A stretch of 64,000 nt of DNA from CAZBDU01 sp964490725. Lineage in GTDB: Bacteria; Spirochaetota; Spirochaetia; SZUA-6; DRHE01. The translations under genes and the position numbers were made by a program. The notes below the pieces were generated by a model. That model searched no databases and was not told the origin of the DNA. It saw only the letters and a list, made by a program, of their open reading frames with translations. This document shows positions 39,637 through 47,923 of this stretch, in pieces. Position 1 is the first letter of the stretch. Each line of letters starts with the position of its first letter. The DNA is taken from contig CAZBDU010000008.1 in assembly GCA_964490725.1 (NCBI GenBank), positions 1 through 64,000 on the forward strand, written 5' to 3'.

Positions 39637-40149
39637 TCAACCCTTCCTGCGGCCGAACAGCCCGCGCTTCCGGCCCTCCTGCGGGGCCCCGGATTGCGCG
39701 GCGTCGGAGTGCGGCGTGCCGGACTGCGAGGCTTCCGAGGGGGCGGGTTCCGGCTGCGGACCCTCCGGGAGGAAGGCGGCCGCCCGGGAGGTGCGAGACT
39801 TGCCGGCCCGGGGCCTTGCTGCGCCGGGCCGGGAGGGGGCTTCGGTGACGTTCCCCTCAACGATGGTGTCGAGCTTCTTCTCGCGCTGCCGGAGCTGCTT
39901 TTCCTTGTCCTTGTTGAGCCTGGACTGTACGGAGAGGCGGGTGCGGCTCAGCTTGGTGAAGTAGCTCATCACGTAGTAGATGAAGGAGTAGAGAATGCCC
40001 ACCACGAAGGTGATGAGCACAACCAGGACGATAGGCACCTGCTCGAACTTCGCCCCGAAGAGGTTGATGGAGGTCTTGTAGTCGATGTTCAGCAAGATGA
40101 ATACGGCGATAATGACCAGAAAAACGATGCTCAGAATCAGGCGAACCAT
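39637..40149 (-). CDS. LapA-domain (DUF1049) membrane protein with charged tail
   Basis: The 170-residue protein has two transmembrane segments (LILSIVFLVIIAVFILLN and VLVVLITFVVGILYSFIYYV) with IDYKTSINLFGAKFEQVPI between them, the LapA/DUF1049 pattern. A charged helix (LSVQSRLNKDKEKQLRQREK) follows, then a long Pro/Ala/Ser/Gln tail ending in Arg/Lys. LapA proteins are linked to lipopolysaccharide assembly in proteobacteria, and in other diderms the role is unknown. ATG 40149 follows GGAGGGGG. It stands alone between plus-strand sugar genes. Confidence 0.8.
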   Translation of the reverse strand: MVRLILSIVFLVIIAVFILLNIDYKTSINLFGAKFEQVPIVLVVLITFVVGILYSFIYYVMSYFTKLSRTRLSVQSRLNKDKEKQLRQREKKLDTIVEGNVTEAPSRPGAARPRAGKSRTSRAAAFLPEGPQPEPAPSEASQSGTPHSDAAQSGAPQEGRKRGLFGRRKG

Positions 40150-40280
40150 GGCATATCCCCCTCCGCTTCTAATATACTTGCAGGCGGCGCCTTTTGCCAC
40201 ACCGCGCGCGGTGCGGGGAAGGCGGATTCAACGGCGGCCCTTCGGGATGCCTGGAGCCTGAGCGCAGGGGGGTGTTTGTG

Positions 40281-41057
40281 GTGCTCGCTATCGATCTGTC
40301 GGAGAGAGTCATACTGGTGCTCGGCGGGAGCCGTGGGATCGGCGCCGGAGTGGTGCGGGCCCTGTGCGCAGCGGGGGCCCACGTGGTGTTTACCCACACC
40401 GGCAACCCGCAGACCGCCCCGCGCGTAGAGGCGCTGCTCCAGGAGGTCCGCTCCGCCGGCGGGAGCGTGGAAGAGGCGGCTGTGGACGCGCTCGACTCGG
40501 CGGGGACGGCTTCCCTGGCCGGTCGGGTGGCCGCGGAGCGCGGCGGCATCCAGGGACTGGTGTGCAACGTGGGCAAGAACAAGGCCAGGGAGGTGGCCGA
40601 GGTGAGCGACCAGGACTGGCGTCGCTTCCTGGACCTCAACCTCTCCAGCGCCTTCTACGGCGTGCGGGCGGTGCTGCCCCACATGCTGGCGGGTGGCTAC
40701 GGGCGCATCGTGCTGGTGGGCTCCTCGGCGGTGTACGACGGGGGAGGCGGCGCGGCGGACTACGCGGCCGCCAAGGCCGGCCTCAACGGATTGATGAGCT
40801 ACATCTGCAGGACCCACGCCCGCCGGGGAGTGCACGCCAACGTGATTCACCCGGCGGTGATCGAGACGGACCTGCTGCGGGAGCGCTACGGGACCCCGGA
40901 GCGCAAGAAGGGGCTGCTGGAGCAGATCCCGGCGGGGCGGCTGGGCCGCCCGGAGGATGTGGCGGCTCTGACCGCGTTTCTGTTGAGCCCTTGGGGGGAC
41001 TACGTCTGCGGCCAGGCCATCGTGGTGGACGGCGGCCGGACCCTTTTCAACCGCTAG
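40281..41057 (+). CDS. Short-chain dehydrogenase/reductase
   Basis: The roughly 258-residue SDR has the cofactor motif LGGSRGIGAGVVRAL, VCNVGKNKAREV in place of the usual NNAG, active-site Ser in GSSAVYDGGGG and the Y-x3-K in YAAAKAGLN, and a C-terminal GQAIVVDGGRT. These are standard for classical SDRs acting on sugars or acyl/ketone groups. The substrate is unknown. Several GTG codons are possible starts. GTG 40281 is best spaced from the GGGGGG run. It is followed 17 bp later by rhaB, so a role in deoxy-sugar oxidation is possible. Confidence 0.8.
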   Translation: MLAIDLSERVILVLGGSRGIGAGVVRALCAAGAHVVFTHTGNPQTAPRVEALLQEVRSAGGSVEEAAVDALDSAGTASLAGRVAAERGGIQGLVCNVGKNKAREVAEVSDQDWRRFLDLNLSSAFYGVRAVLPHMLAGGYGRIVLVGSSAVYDGGGGAADYAAAKAGLNGLMSYICRTHARRGVHANVIHPAVIETDLLRERYGTPERKKGLLEQIPAGRLGRPEDVAALTAFLLSPWGDYVCGQAIVVDGGRTLFNR

Positions 41058-41074
41058 GGCAGGAGCGAACGGAG

Positions 41075-42493
41075 ATGGACAGGTACGCGGCGGTGGACCT
41101 GGGGGCCGAAAGCGGGCGGGTGATCGTGGGGGACGTCGAGTCCATCGAGGTGGTCCACCGTTTCGAGAACGCTCCCGTCCTGGTCCGGGGAACGCTCTAC
41201 TGGGACATTCTGGGCATCTTTGCCCAGGTCAAGACCGGGCTGCGCGAGGCCTTCCGCCGCTATCCCGGGGAGGTCCGCTCCGTGGGCATCGACACCTGGG
41301 GTGTGGACTACGGGCTGCTGGACGCAGAAGGTGAGCTGCTGGGCAACCTCTATCACTACCGCGACGCGCGCACCGACGGCATCCCCGAGCAGGTGTGGGC
41401 TGCGGTCCCGCGCGCCGAGCTATACCGGGTCACCGGCATCCAGTACCTGCAGCTCAACACCGTTTACCAGCTCTACGCGCACCTGCAGGCAAAGCCGTGG
41501 ATCGCCGATCGGGTGAGGACCTTTCTCTGCCTGCCGAACCTGCTGACCTACTGGCTGAGCGGAGTGATGGTGAACGAGTACAGTCATGCAACCACCACCG
41601 GCCTCTACGACCCGGCGAAGCGGGGGTGGGCGGAAAACGTGATGGAGAAGCTGGGGATCCCCCGGCGCATCTTCCGAGAAGTGGTCCCCTCGGGAAGCGT
41701 GCTCGGTCCCCTCACCCCGGATGCAGCGGCGGAGCTGGGCGCACCGCCGGGGGTGCAGGTCGTGGCCACCGCCGGCCACGACACTGCCTGCGCCGTTGCG
41801 GCGGTGCCCGCCGCCGGAGCGGACTACGCCTACCTCAGCTCGGGGACGTGGTCCTTGCTGGGCATCGAGTCGCCACGGCCGATCATCAACGAGGCGAGCT
41901 ACCGCTACAACTTCACCAACGAGGGTGCGGCGGACGGGGGGATCCGTTTTCTCAAGAACATCACCGGCCTGTGGATCGTGCAGGAATGCCGGCGCTCCTG
42001 GGAGGAGCGGGGAGAGAGCTTCACCTATGCCGAGCTGGCTCAGATGGCGGAGGCTCACGGCCCGGCCCGCTTCCGCATCGACCCCAACGACCAGCGTTTC
42101 CTCAAGCCCGGAACGGCGGCCGACAGCATGCCGGAGCGGCTGGCCTCCTACTGCCGTGAGAGGGGTCAGGATGTGCCGGACAGCCCGGCTCACGTGGTGC
42201 GCGGCGTCCTGGAGAGCCTGGCCGCCTGCTACGCCGAGACGATTCGCCGCCTGGAGGAGTGCTCGGGCCGGCAGGTGCGGGCGCTGCACGTGATCGGTGG
42301 CGGCAGCCGCAATGAGCTCCTCTGCCGGCTGACCGCAGCAGCGGCGGGATGTCCCGTGTATGCCGGGCCCGCGGAGGCCACCGCGGTGGGCAACATCATG
42401 CTCCAGGCCATCGGCATGGGCGCGCTGGGATCGGTGGAGGAGGGACGCCGGCGGATACGCCGGGCCCAGCGGGTGGCCGAGTACCGGCCCTGA
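41075..42493 (+). CDS. rhaB: Rhamnulokinase
   Basis: The 472-residue FGGY kinase matches RhaB: AAVDLGAESGRVIVG with the phosphate-binding motif, VGIDTWGVDYGLLDAEGELL, YHYRDARTDGI, QLNTVYQLYAHL, CLPNLLTYWLSG, VATAGHDTACAVAAVP, SSGTWSLLGIES, FLKNITGLWIVQECRRSWEE and the C-terminal HVIGGGSRNELLCRL. It phosphorylates L-rhamnulose at C1 using ATP. AGGAG lies upstream of ATG 41075. It pairs with RhaA at 33716 and the aldolase/SDR fusion at 17713, though these are in three separate units. Confidence 0.92.
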   Translation: MDRYAAVDLGAESGRVIVGDVESIEVVHRFENAPVLVRGTLYWDILGIFAQVKTGLREAFRRYPGEVRSVGIDTWGVDYGLLDAEGELLGNLYHYRDARTDGIPEQVWAAVPRAELYRVTGIQYLQLNTVYQLYAHLQAKPWIADRVRTFLCLPNLLTYWLSGVMVNEYSHATTTGLYDPAKRGWAENVMEKLGIPRRIFREVVPSGSVLGPLTPDAAAELGAPPGVQVVATAGHDTACAVAAVPAAGADYAYLSSGTWSLLGIESPRPIINEASYRYNFTNEGAADGGIRFLKNITGLWIVQECRRSWEERGESFTYAELAQMAEAHGPARFRIDPNDQRFLKPGTAADSMPERLASYCRERGQDVPDSPAHVVRGVLESLAACYAETIRRLEECSGRQVRALHVIGGGSRNELLCRLTAAAAGCPVYAGPAEATAVGNIMLQAIGMGALGSVEEGRRRIRRAQRVAEYRP

Positions 42494-42496
42494 GCC

Positions 42497-43273
42497 TCAG
42501 CCCCGGTCCAGGCCGCCGATGAAATCCTGGAGCAGGGCCTGGAACTGGTCGGAGCAGATGAAGTGCAGCCAGTGGCCGCAGCCCGGGATGACCTCGATCC
42601 TGGCCTGGGGAAAGCTGCGCCTGAACAGGGGCAGGTCTTGCTCGCCGACGAAGGGCGAGTCGCCGCCGGCCACCAGCATGGCCGGGCCGGGGTAGGTGGT
42701 GTCGAAGCCGCTGAAGTCCGGCCCGCTCAGCATGGGCGAGCTCCTGAGCACCGGAGTGTTGATCTTCCAGCGAAAGCCCTCCCCGCTGCGCTCCAGATTC
42801 ATCTGCAGGAACTGCCGGATCTCGCCGTCGGGCACGATTTCCGCCATGGCCCGGTCGATCTCGTCGCGGCTGCTGTAGCCGGAGAGGTCCATGGACAGCG
42901 CGTCGAACTCGGCCTGGAAGTCCGGCTGGTAGGGACGGGGAGCGATGTCCACCACGATCACTGCGGCCGCCCTGCCGGGGTAGCGCAGGGCGTGGCCCAT
43001 GACGGTCAGGCCGCCCATGGAGTGGCCCAGGAGCAGGGGGTCCTGGATGCCCTGGTCCGCCAGCCACTCGTCCAGATCCTCGATCAGATCGTCGAAGCTG
43101 TGGCTGGCGGCGTGCGGCGAATCCCCGTGGTTGCGTGCGTCCAAGGCGTAGGGATGGCCCAGGCGCTTCAGGAACCGCCCCACGCTGGTCCAGTTCTTGG
43201 AGGAGGCGAACAGCCCGTGGAGAATCACGATCGGCCTGCCGCTGCCGCCGAAGTCCTGGTGATGCAGCTTCAT
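42497..43273 (-). CDS. Alpha/beta hydrolase (YbfF-like)
   Basis: The 258-residue enzyme has the alpha/beta-hydrolase layout: oxyanion region VILHGLFASSKNW, LDARNHGDSPHA, nucleophile elbow GHSMGG, VDIAPRPYQPDFQAEFDAL, acid region VAGGDSPFVGEQD and catalytic His in PGCGHWLHF. It resembles YbfF-type esterases acting on acyl or small esters. The substrate is unknown. ATG 43273 is chosen from family length. It is convergent with rhaB, only 3 bp from its end. Confidence 0.85.
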   Translation of the reverse strand: MKLHHQDFGGSGRPIVILHGLFASSKNWTSVGRFLKRLGHPYALDARNHGDSPHAASHSFDDLIEDLDEWLADQGIQDPLLLGHSMGGLTVMGHALRYPGRAAAVIVVDIAPRPYQPDFQAEFDALSMDLSGYSSRDEIDRAMAEIVPDGEIRQFLQMNLERSGEGFRWKINTPVLRSSPMLSGPDFSGFDTTYPGPAMLVAGGDSPFVGEQDLPLFRRSFPQARIEVIPGCGHWLHFICSDQFQALLQDFIGGLDRG

Positions 43274-43329
43274 GGGCCTCAATGTAGCGGTACGGCAAGT
43301 GCAGGGCAACTCGGCCGCGGAGCGCCCCG

Positions 43330-44637
43330 CTACGGTGCGCCCCTGGCCGCCAGTCCAATGTCCCTGAAGCGCCGGAGCCGGTCCGCCAGGGCGGGCGTGC
43401 CGCGGAGGCTGCGCTCGCTGAACATTCCGGCCTCGATGTCGCGGGTGGCCTCGATCTCGTGGCCGATGAGCGCCCAGGTGGCATCCACCAGGTGGCGGAA
43501 CTCCGGCCGCCGCAGCTCGGGGCAGAGAAAGCTCTGCCGGGGAGAGTTGATGTCCACCCCGCTGATCTGCAGCAGACCGTGGCGCTCACAGAGCTCCTGG
43601 ACCTTCAGAAGCTGCTCCCGGCTGTTGCGGGGCGGCATGTAGGTTGCGGCCTGGAACCCCAGCTCCGCAATGGTAGCGAACAGCTCCTCCAGGTAGCCGT
43701 CCTCGAAGCGCTGGGGCTTCTTGTCGCCGGTGACCGACTCTCCCACGTCGCCCAGGTACGCGTAGGCGGCGATCACGCCGTTGGCCCGGCAGAGCTCCAG
43801 CGCCTTCCGGACGTCCGGGCACTCCGAGCCTGCCTCGATGTAGAAGCGCTCCACCAGCTCGCTCTTGAAGGCGCCCAGCAGGTCGTACAGGTAGTGGGGA
43901 TTGTCCTTCTGCAATAGGTACTCCAGCACCCTGCCCGAGGGTCGAAGCGACATCTCCCGCCGGAGGTAGTCCAGCAGCGGAGCGCCGCGTCCCAGCCGCT
44001 GCACCAGCTTTCCGGCCAGGGCGAACAGGAGGTGGCGCTCGGTGACGGTACCTCCCCCGGCGTGCATGGACAGCGGCAGGACGTCGGCGTCGAACTCCAG
44101 CCGCAGGTCGGGATCCGGAAGGAGCCCGTTGAGGCACTCCAGCATGCGGCGGTTGCGGCGGTTGCGCTCCTCCCGCAGCGGAGCGAAGCAGGCGTCCACC
44201 TGGCCGATCCTGCTGTGGGGCACCCCGTGCAGGGCGATGTAGGCGTTGGAGAGCTGGTCCGGATTGTTGATGCGTCTGCCGGCCAGCCTGGTGTCGGAGA
44301 AGTCGCAGCGGCATTCCAGGCCGACGGTGGTGGCAAGCCCGGCCAGGCGTCCCGCCTGGATGAACTCCCCTGCGCCGGCCAGCGAGTCGTGGTCCATGAT
44401 GCCGGCGGTCTGCAGCCCGGCCCTGCGCGCGAACCACACCGCGGCGGCCGGGGAGTAGGGGGAGAAGGAGTAGATCGTGTGGATGTGATTGTTCACGTCC
44501 CGGCCGGCGGGATGGGCCTGCAGGGCGCCGCGGCGCACCAGCTCGGCCAGCTCCCGCAGGGCGTCCAGGCGCTCGGAGCGGGAACCGCGGCCGAGGGCCG
44601 CTTCCAGCCGGGTGACGGGAGATTCGGGTGCATTCAT
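43330..44637 (-). CDS. PHP-domain metal-dependent phosphoesterase-like protein
   Basis: The 435-residue protein has an N-terminal helical lead and a PHP domain. DVNNHIHTIYSFSPYSPAAA carries the H-x-H pair, GIMDHDSLAGAGEF the DHD motif, VGLECRCDFSDT the Glu, and later VDINSPRQSF supplies an end-of-barrel metal residue. A long middle part (residues about 150-330) is less typical. PHP proteins hydrolyse phosphoesters with two or three metals. The substrate is unknown. It diverges from the MTHFR gene and no partner gene is adjacent. Confidence 0.75.
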   Translation of the reverse strand: MNAPESPVTRLEAALGRGSRSERLDALRELAELVRRGALQAHPAGRDVNNHIHTIYSFSPYSPAAAVWFARRAGLQTAGIMDHDSLAGAGEFIQAGRLAGLATTVGLECRCDFSDTRLAGRRINNPDQLSNAYIALHGVPHSRIGQVDACFAPLREERNRRNRRMLECLNGLLPDPDLRLEFDADVLPLSMHAGGGTVTERHLLFALAGKLVQRLGRGAPLLDYLRREMSLRPSGRVLEYLLQKDNPHYLYDLLGAFKSELVERFYIEAGSECPDVRKALELCRANGVIAAYAYLGDVGESVTGDKKPQRFEDGYLEELFATIAELGFQAATYMPPRNSREQLLKVQELCERHGLLQISGVDINSPRQSFLCPELRRPEFRHLVDATWALIGHEIEATRDIEAGMFSERSLRGTPALADRLRRFRDIGLAARGAP

Positions 44638-44767
44638 CGCGCCGATGGTAGCACACCATTCCCGGCCTGTCAGGTGGAGCGCCGCACCGCCGGGCCTCCC
44701 TCGCAGCCTCGCGCCGTGCCCCCCGCACCGCCGGGCCCGGGCGGGCCGGGCCCGGCGAGGACTCGCC

Positions 44768-44796
44768 TTGACTTAACCTGAGCAAAACGGTAGGAT
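44768..44796 (+). promoter_or_regulatory. Promoter of the methylenetetrahydrofolate reductase gene
   Basis: TTGACT (44768-44773), 17 bp, TAGGAT (44791-44796), 26 bp before the ATG at 44823, which has a GGGGAGGA ribosome site. No riboswitch is evident in this short leader. Confidence 0.55.
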
Positions 44797-44822
44797 ATGA
44801 CATCTCCCGGGGAGGATGTACG

Positions 44823-46475
44823 ATGATGCATTTCAAGACCGCGCTGCAGGGAGGCGAGGATTTTGTGGTAACCTGCGAGCTGGTGCCCGGCCGCGGGTAC
44901 ACCGGGGCCGGGGTGGACAACATCCTGCGCTTCGCGGAGCAGGCCAAAGACTCCCCGCAGATCTACGCCCTCAGCCTGACTGACAACGCCGGGGGCAACC
45001 CCGCCCTGTCCGCGGACGTTCTGGGCACGGAGATCATCGGCATGGGAGTGGACCTGATCGTTCACTTCTCCTGCAAGGATTTCAGCCGCAACGAGCTGGA
45101 GTCGCGGGCCTACGCGCTGAAGCGCTCTGGGGTGACCAACCTCCTGGTGGTGACCGGGGACTACCCGGTTTCCGGCTTCCTGGGGCTGTCCAAGCCGGTC
45201 TTCGATGTGGACTCCGTCATGGCGCTTCACTATTTCCGCAAGATGAACGAAGGGCTGCGGATCACCGTGGGCCGCAAGGAGGTCACCCTGGAGCCCACCG
45301 ACTTCTTCCTGGGCGCCGTGGCCTCACCGTTCAAGGCCACCGAAGGCTCCGCGATGATGCAGTACCGGAAGCTGGAAAAGAAGATCCGCGCCGGGGCGAA
45401 CTACGTGATCACACAGCTGGGGTACGACTCCCGCAAGTATGCCGAGCTGATCCGCTACGTGCGCCGTACCCTGGGGCTCGGCATCCCGGTGATGGGCAGC
45501 GTCTACGTCCTGTCCGCCGGAGCGGCGCGCTACATGGCCGGCGGGGAGGTGCCGGGCTGCTACGTAGACGAGCGGCTGGTGCGGGCCATCAGCCAGGAGG
45601 CGAAAGCCGACGACAAGGGCCGCGCCGCGCGCCTGGAACGGGCGGCGCGGCAGGTGGCCATCCTCAAGGGCCTGGGCTACAACGGCACCCACATCGAGGG
45701 GCTGAACCTCAAGTTCGCAGACGTCCAGGCCATCCTGGAGCGCTCCCGGGAGATCGGTGCGAACTGGCGCGACCATCTGGAGCAGTTCGACTACTCCCCG
45801 AAGAACGGCTTCTTCATGTTCTCCGGCGGCGGGCGCTTCCAGACCGTGCGCGGGTGGTACCAGGCGGCCGCCAGGAGCCCGGGAAACGGCGGAACGGCGG
45901 GCAGCGCCGTCGGGGTCGCCGGAGCCGGGGGCGAGGAGGAGCTGAGCTACCTGAAGACCCCCCGCCGCCGGGTGCCCTCCCTGACCTTCTGGGCCATGCG
46001 GCTGATGCACAACCTGTTCTTCCTGGAGGAAACCGCCGGGTACCGCTTCATGCGGCGGTTGTCCCGGTTCGCGGAGAAGCGCCGGTTCTGGTACCGGCTG
46101 TTCTCAGCCGGGGAGGCGGCGGTGAAGAAGGCCCTCTTCGACTGCCGCCGCTGCGACGACTGCGCCCTGTTCGAGACGTTCTATCTCTGCCCCGAGTCGC
46201 GTTGCCCCAAGGGACAGCGCATCGGCCCCTGCGGAGGCAGCCGTGTGGACGGCAGCTGCGAGGTCTTCCCGGGACGGCCCTGCATCTGGGAGCTGGTGTA
46301 CCGCAGGGCCAAGAACCGCAGGGAGCTGCCGGCTCTGAGCTACATCATCCCGCCGCGCGATTGGAAGCTGTACGAAACCTCCTCCTGGGTGAACTACTTC
46401 TGCAAGCATGACCACTCGGGAGTGAGGTTGGACATCCCGGAGACGCTCGCGGAGAGGAGGCCTGTCCACCGGTAG
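44823..46475 (+). CDS. Methylenetetrahydrofolate reductase with C-terminal MTHFR_C cysteine domain
   Basis: The 550-residue protein has a MetF-like TIM barrel to about residue 320 (VTCELVPGRGYTGAGVDNIL, YALSLTDNAGGNPALS, LLVVTGDYP, DFFLGAVASPFKATEG, FVIT-like YVITQLGYDSRKYAELI). A Gly-rich linker follows, then a Cys-rich end (CRRCDDCALFETFYLCPESR, CPKGQRIGPCGGS, GSCEV). This end is the MTHFR C-terminal domain of anaerobes and probably binds zinc or a cluster. The enzyme interconverts methylene- and methyl-tetrahydrofolate. It could link the corrinoid methyl transfer system at 25-33 kb to the folate pool, though it is unlinked to it. Confidence 0.85.
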   Translation: MMHFKTALQGGEDFVVTCELVPGRGYTGAGVDNILRFAEQAKDSPQIYALSLTDNAGGNPALSADVLGTEIIGMGVDLIVHFSCKDFSRNELESRAYALKRSGVTNLLVVTGDYPVSGFLGLSKPVFDVDSVMALHYFRKMNEGLRITVGRKEVTLEPTDFFLGAVASPFKATEGSAMMQYRKLEKKIRAGANYVITQLGYDSRKYAELIRYVRRTLGLGIPVMGSVYVLSAGAARYMAGGEVPGCYVDERLVRAISQEAKADDKGRAARLERAARQVAILKGLGYNGTHIEGLNLKFADVQAILERSREIGANWRDHLEQFDYSPKNGFFMFSGGGRFQTVRGWYQAAARSPGNGGTAGSAVGVAGAGGEEELSYLKTPRRRVPSLTFWAMRLMHNLFFLEETAGYRFMRRLSRFAEKRRFWYRLFSAGEAAVKKALFDCRRCDDCALFETFYLCPESRCPKGQRIGPCGGSRVDGSCEVFPGRPCIWELVYRRAKNRRELPALSYIIPPRDWKLYETSSWVNYFCKHDHSGVRLDIPETLAERRPVHR

Positions 46476-46525
46476 GGCTCGGCGACCTCCTCCCAGAGCA
46501 GGCTCCTTCCACCCCTCCCCGCCCA

Positions 46526-46590
46526 ATCGCGAGAAAAATGGCGAATTCGCGATAAAATCATTTGACACCGTGAATAATGTGCCGTAAAAT
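46526..46590 (+). promoter_or_regulatory. Promoter and upstream palindrome for the cytochrome gene
   Basis: TTGACA (46562-46567), exactly 17 bp, TAAAAT (46585-46590), a strong promoter. Upstream, ATCGCGA (46526-46532) and TCGCGAT (46547-46553) form a perfect inverted repeat spaced by 14 bp, a possible activator site just above the -35. Confidence 0.6.
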
Positions 46591-46655
46591 GAGGCGCGCG
46601 GGGGGGAAATTAGCGCCCGCCGAGAGTCCATATCAACACGAGGAGGTTAGCTGCG

Positions 46656-47798
46656 ATGGTGAAGTCTGCCAAAGCGCTCGTGGTAGCAGCCTGTCTGCTG
46701 CTGCTGGTGCCGATGGCGGTGCTCGCCGAGGGAGCGTACGAGAAGAACGTTGTCCGGGATGACTTCGGGGCGTCCTGCGCCGACTGCCACGGCGCCACGC
46801 CCAAGTACCACATCCTGGGAGCCAGGCTCGGCTACGACACGTCCGGGCACAAGAACAACGCCAACTCGTACTACGCCAACGGCGCGGGCTGCCAGAGGTG
46901 CCACACCAACGAGGGATTCATCGAGTTCGTGAACACCGGCAAGGTTGAAGGGTACGTCCCTTACCCGTCCCAGCCGGGCTGTTTCACCTGCCACACGAAC
47001 CACGAGACCTGGGACATGAGCCTCAGGACCGTGAAGCCGGTGAAGCTGGCCAACGGGGCTACCTTCGACGTGGGGGAGGGCAACCTCTGCGCCAACTGCC
47101 ACCAGGCCCGCGGAGCGGCCAGGGAGGTGGTGGCGGCGATGCCGGCCAACAAGGTCAGCTCCCACTGGGGCGCCCACCACGGGCCGCAGTCGGACGTGGT
47201 GAACGGCACCAACGCCTGGGAGTTCCCGGGCAAGCGGTACTCCAGCTCGCCGCACAAGGACGTGATCTCCGACGGCTGCGTCTCCTGCCACATGGCCCTG
47301 CCCGACGGCAGGTACGGATTCAGCCCCGAGCTCGGCGGCCACAGCTTCAACATCGTGGGCGAGGTGCATGAGGCCGGAAAGGTCAACCTCTCCGCCTGCG
47401 CCCAGTGCCACCAGGGTGTGGAGCAGGTGCGCGGCACCGAGTTCTTCAGCATCAAGGCCAAGGCCGACTACGACCACGACGGCACGGTGGAGCCCGTGCA
47501 GATGGAGGTCCAGGGCCTGCTGGACGCCCTGGTGAACAAGAACGGCACGGGGTATCTGCAGGCCATGAATCCCCCCATGTTCGCGAAAGACGCCACGGCT
47601 ACCGTGGAAGGCATGAAGTGGGCCGGCTCCCGCTCGGGGCAGTGGTCCGAGGAGCAGATGGCCGCCCTGTACAACTTCAAGCTGTTCGTGGAGGACCGCA
47701 GCCGCGGCGTGCACAACGCCACCTACACGATCCAGGTGCTGTACGACACGCTGAAGGCTCTCGATCCCCGCCTGGACGACTCGCTGCGTCCGCGCTGA
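46656..47798 (+). CDS. Secreted hexaheme c-type cytochrome
   Basis: The 380-residue protein has a signal peptide (ALVVAACLLLLVPMAVLA) and six CxxCH heme sites: CADCH, CQRCH, CFTCH, CANCH, CVSCH and CAQCH, with further His (HHGPQ, HSFNIVGEVHEAG) as possible sixth ligands. The pattern resembles ammonia-forming nitrite-reductase relatives and other multiheme electron carriers, but no CWSCK or catalytic Lys-heme motif is present. It should work in the periplasm. No cytochrome-maturation genes are in the window. It has its own strong promoter and terminator. Confidence 0.85.
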   Translation: MVKSAKALVVAACLLLLVPMAVLAEGAYEKNVVRDDFGASCADCHGATPKYHILGARLGYDTSGHKNNANSYYANGAGCQRCHTNEGFIEFVNTGKVEGYVPYPSQPGCFTCHTNHETWDMSLRTVKPVKLANGATFDVGEGNLCANCHQARGAAREVVAAMPANKVSSHWGAHHGPQSDVVNGTNAWEFPGKRYSSSPHKDVISDGCVSCHMALPDGRYGFSPELGGHSFNIVGEVHEAGKVNLSACAQCHQGVEQVRGTEFFSIKAKADYDHDGTVEPVQMEVQGLLDALVNKNGTGYLQAMNPPMFAKDATATVEGMKWAGSRSGQWSEEQMAALYNFKLFVEDRSRGVHNATYTIQVLYDTLKALDPRLDDSLRPR

Positions 47799-47848
47799 TC
47801 GACGCCGGGCCCGCCCGTGGCGCGGCCGGCAAGAGAGTGTGAAAACAG

Positions 47849-47872
47849 GAGCCCGGGGCAGCCCCCGGGCTC
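47849..47872 (+). terminator. Rho-independent terminator after the cytochrome gene
   Basis: The perfect stem GAGCCCGGGG/CCCCGGGCTC with a CAGC loop is followed by TTCCTGTCTTT. It lies 50 bp after the cytochrome stop and separates it from the convergent metX gene. Confidence 0.85.
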
Positions 47873-47923
47873 TTCCTGTCTTTGCGGCGGCAGCGGGCGC
47901 GGGCGCCTGGCGCCGGGTCTCGC

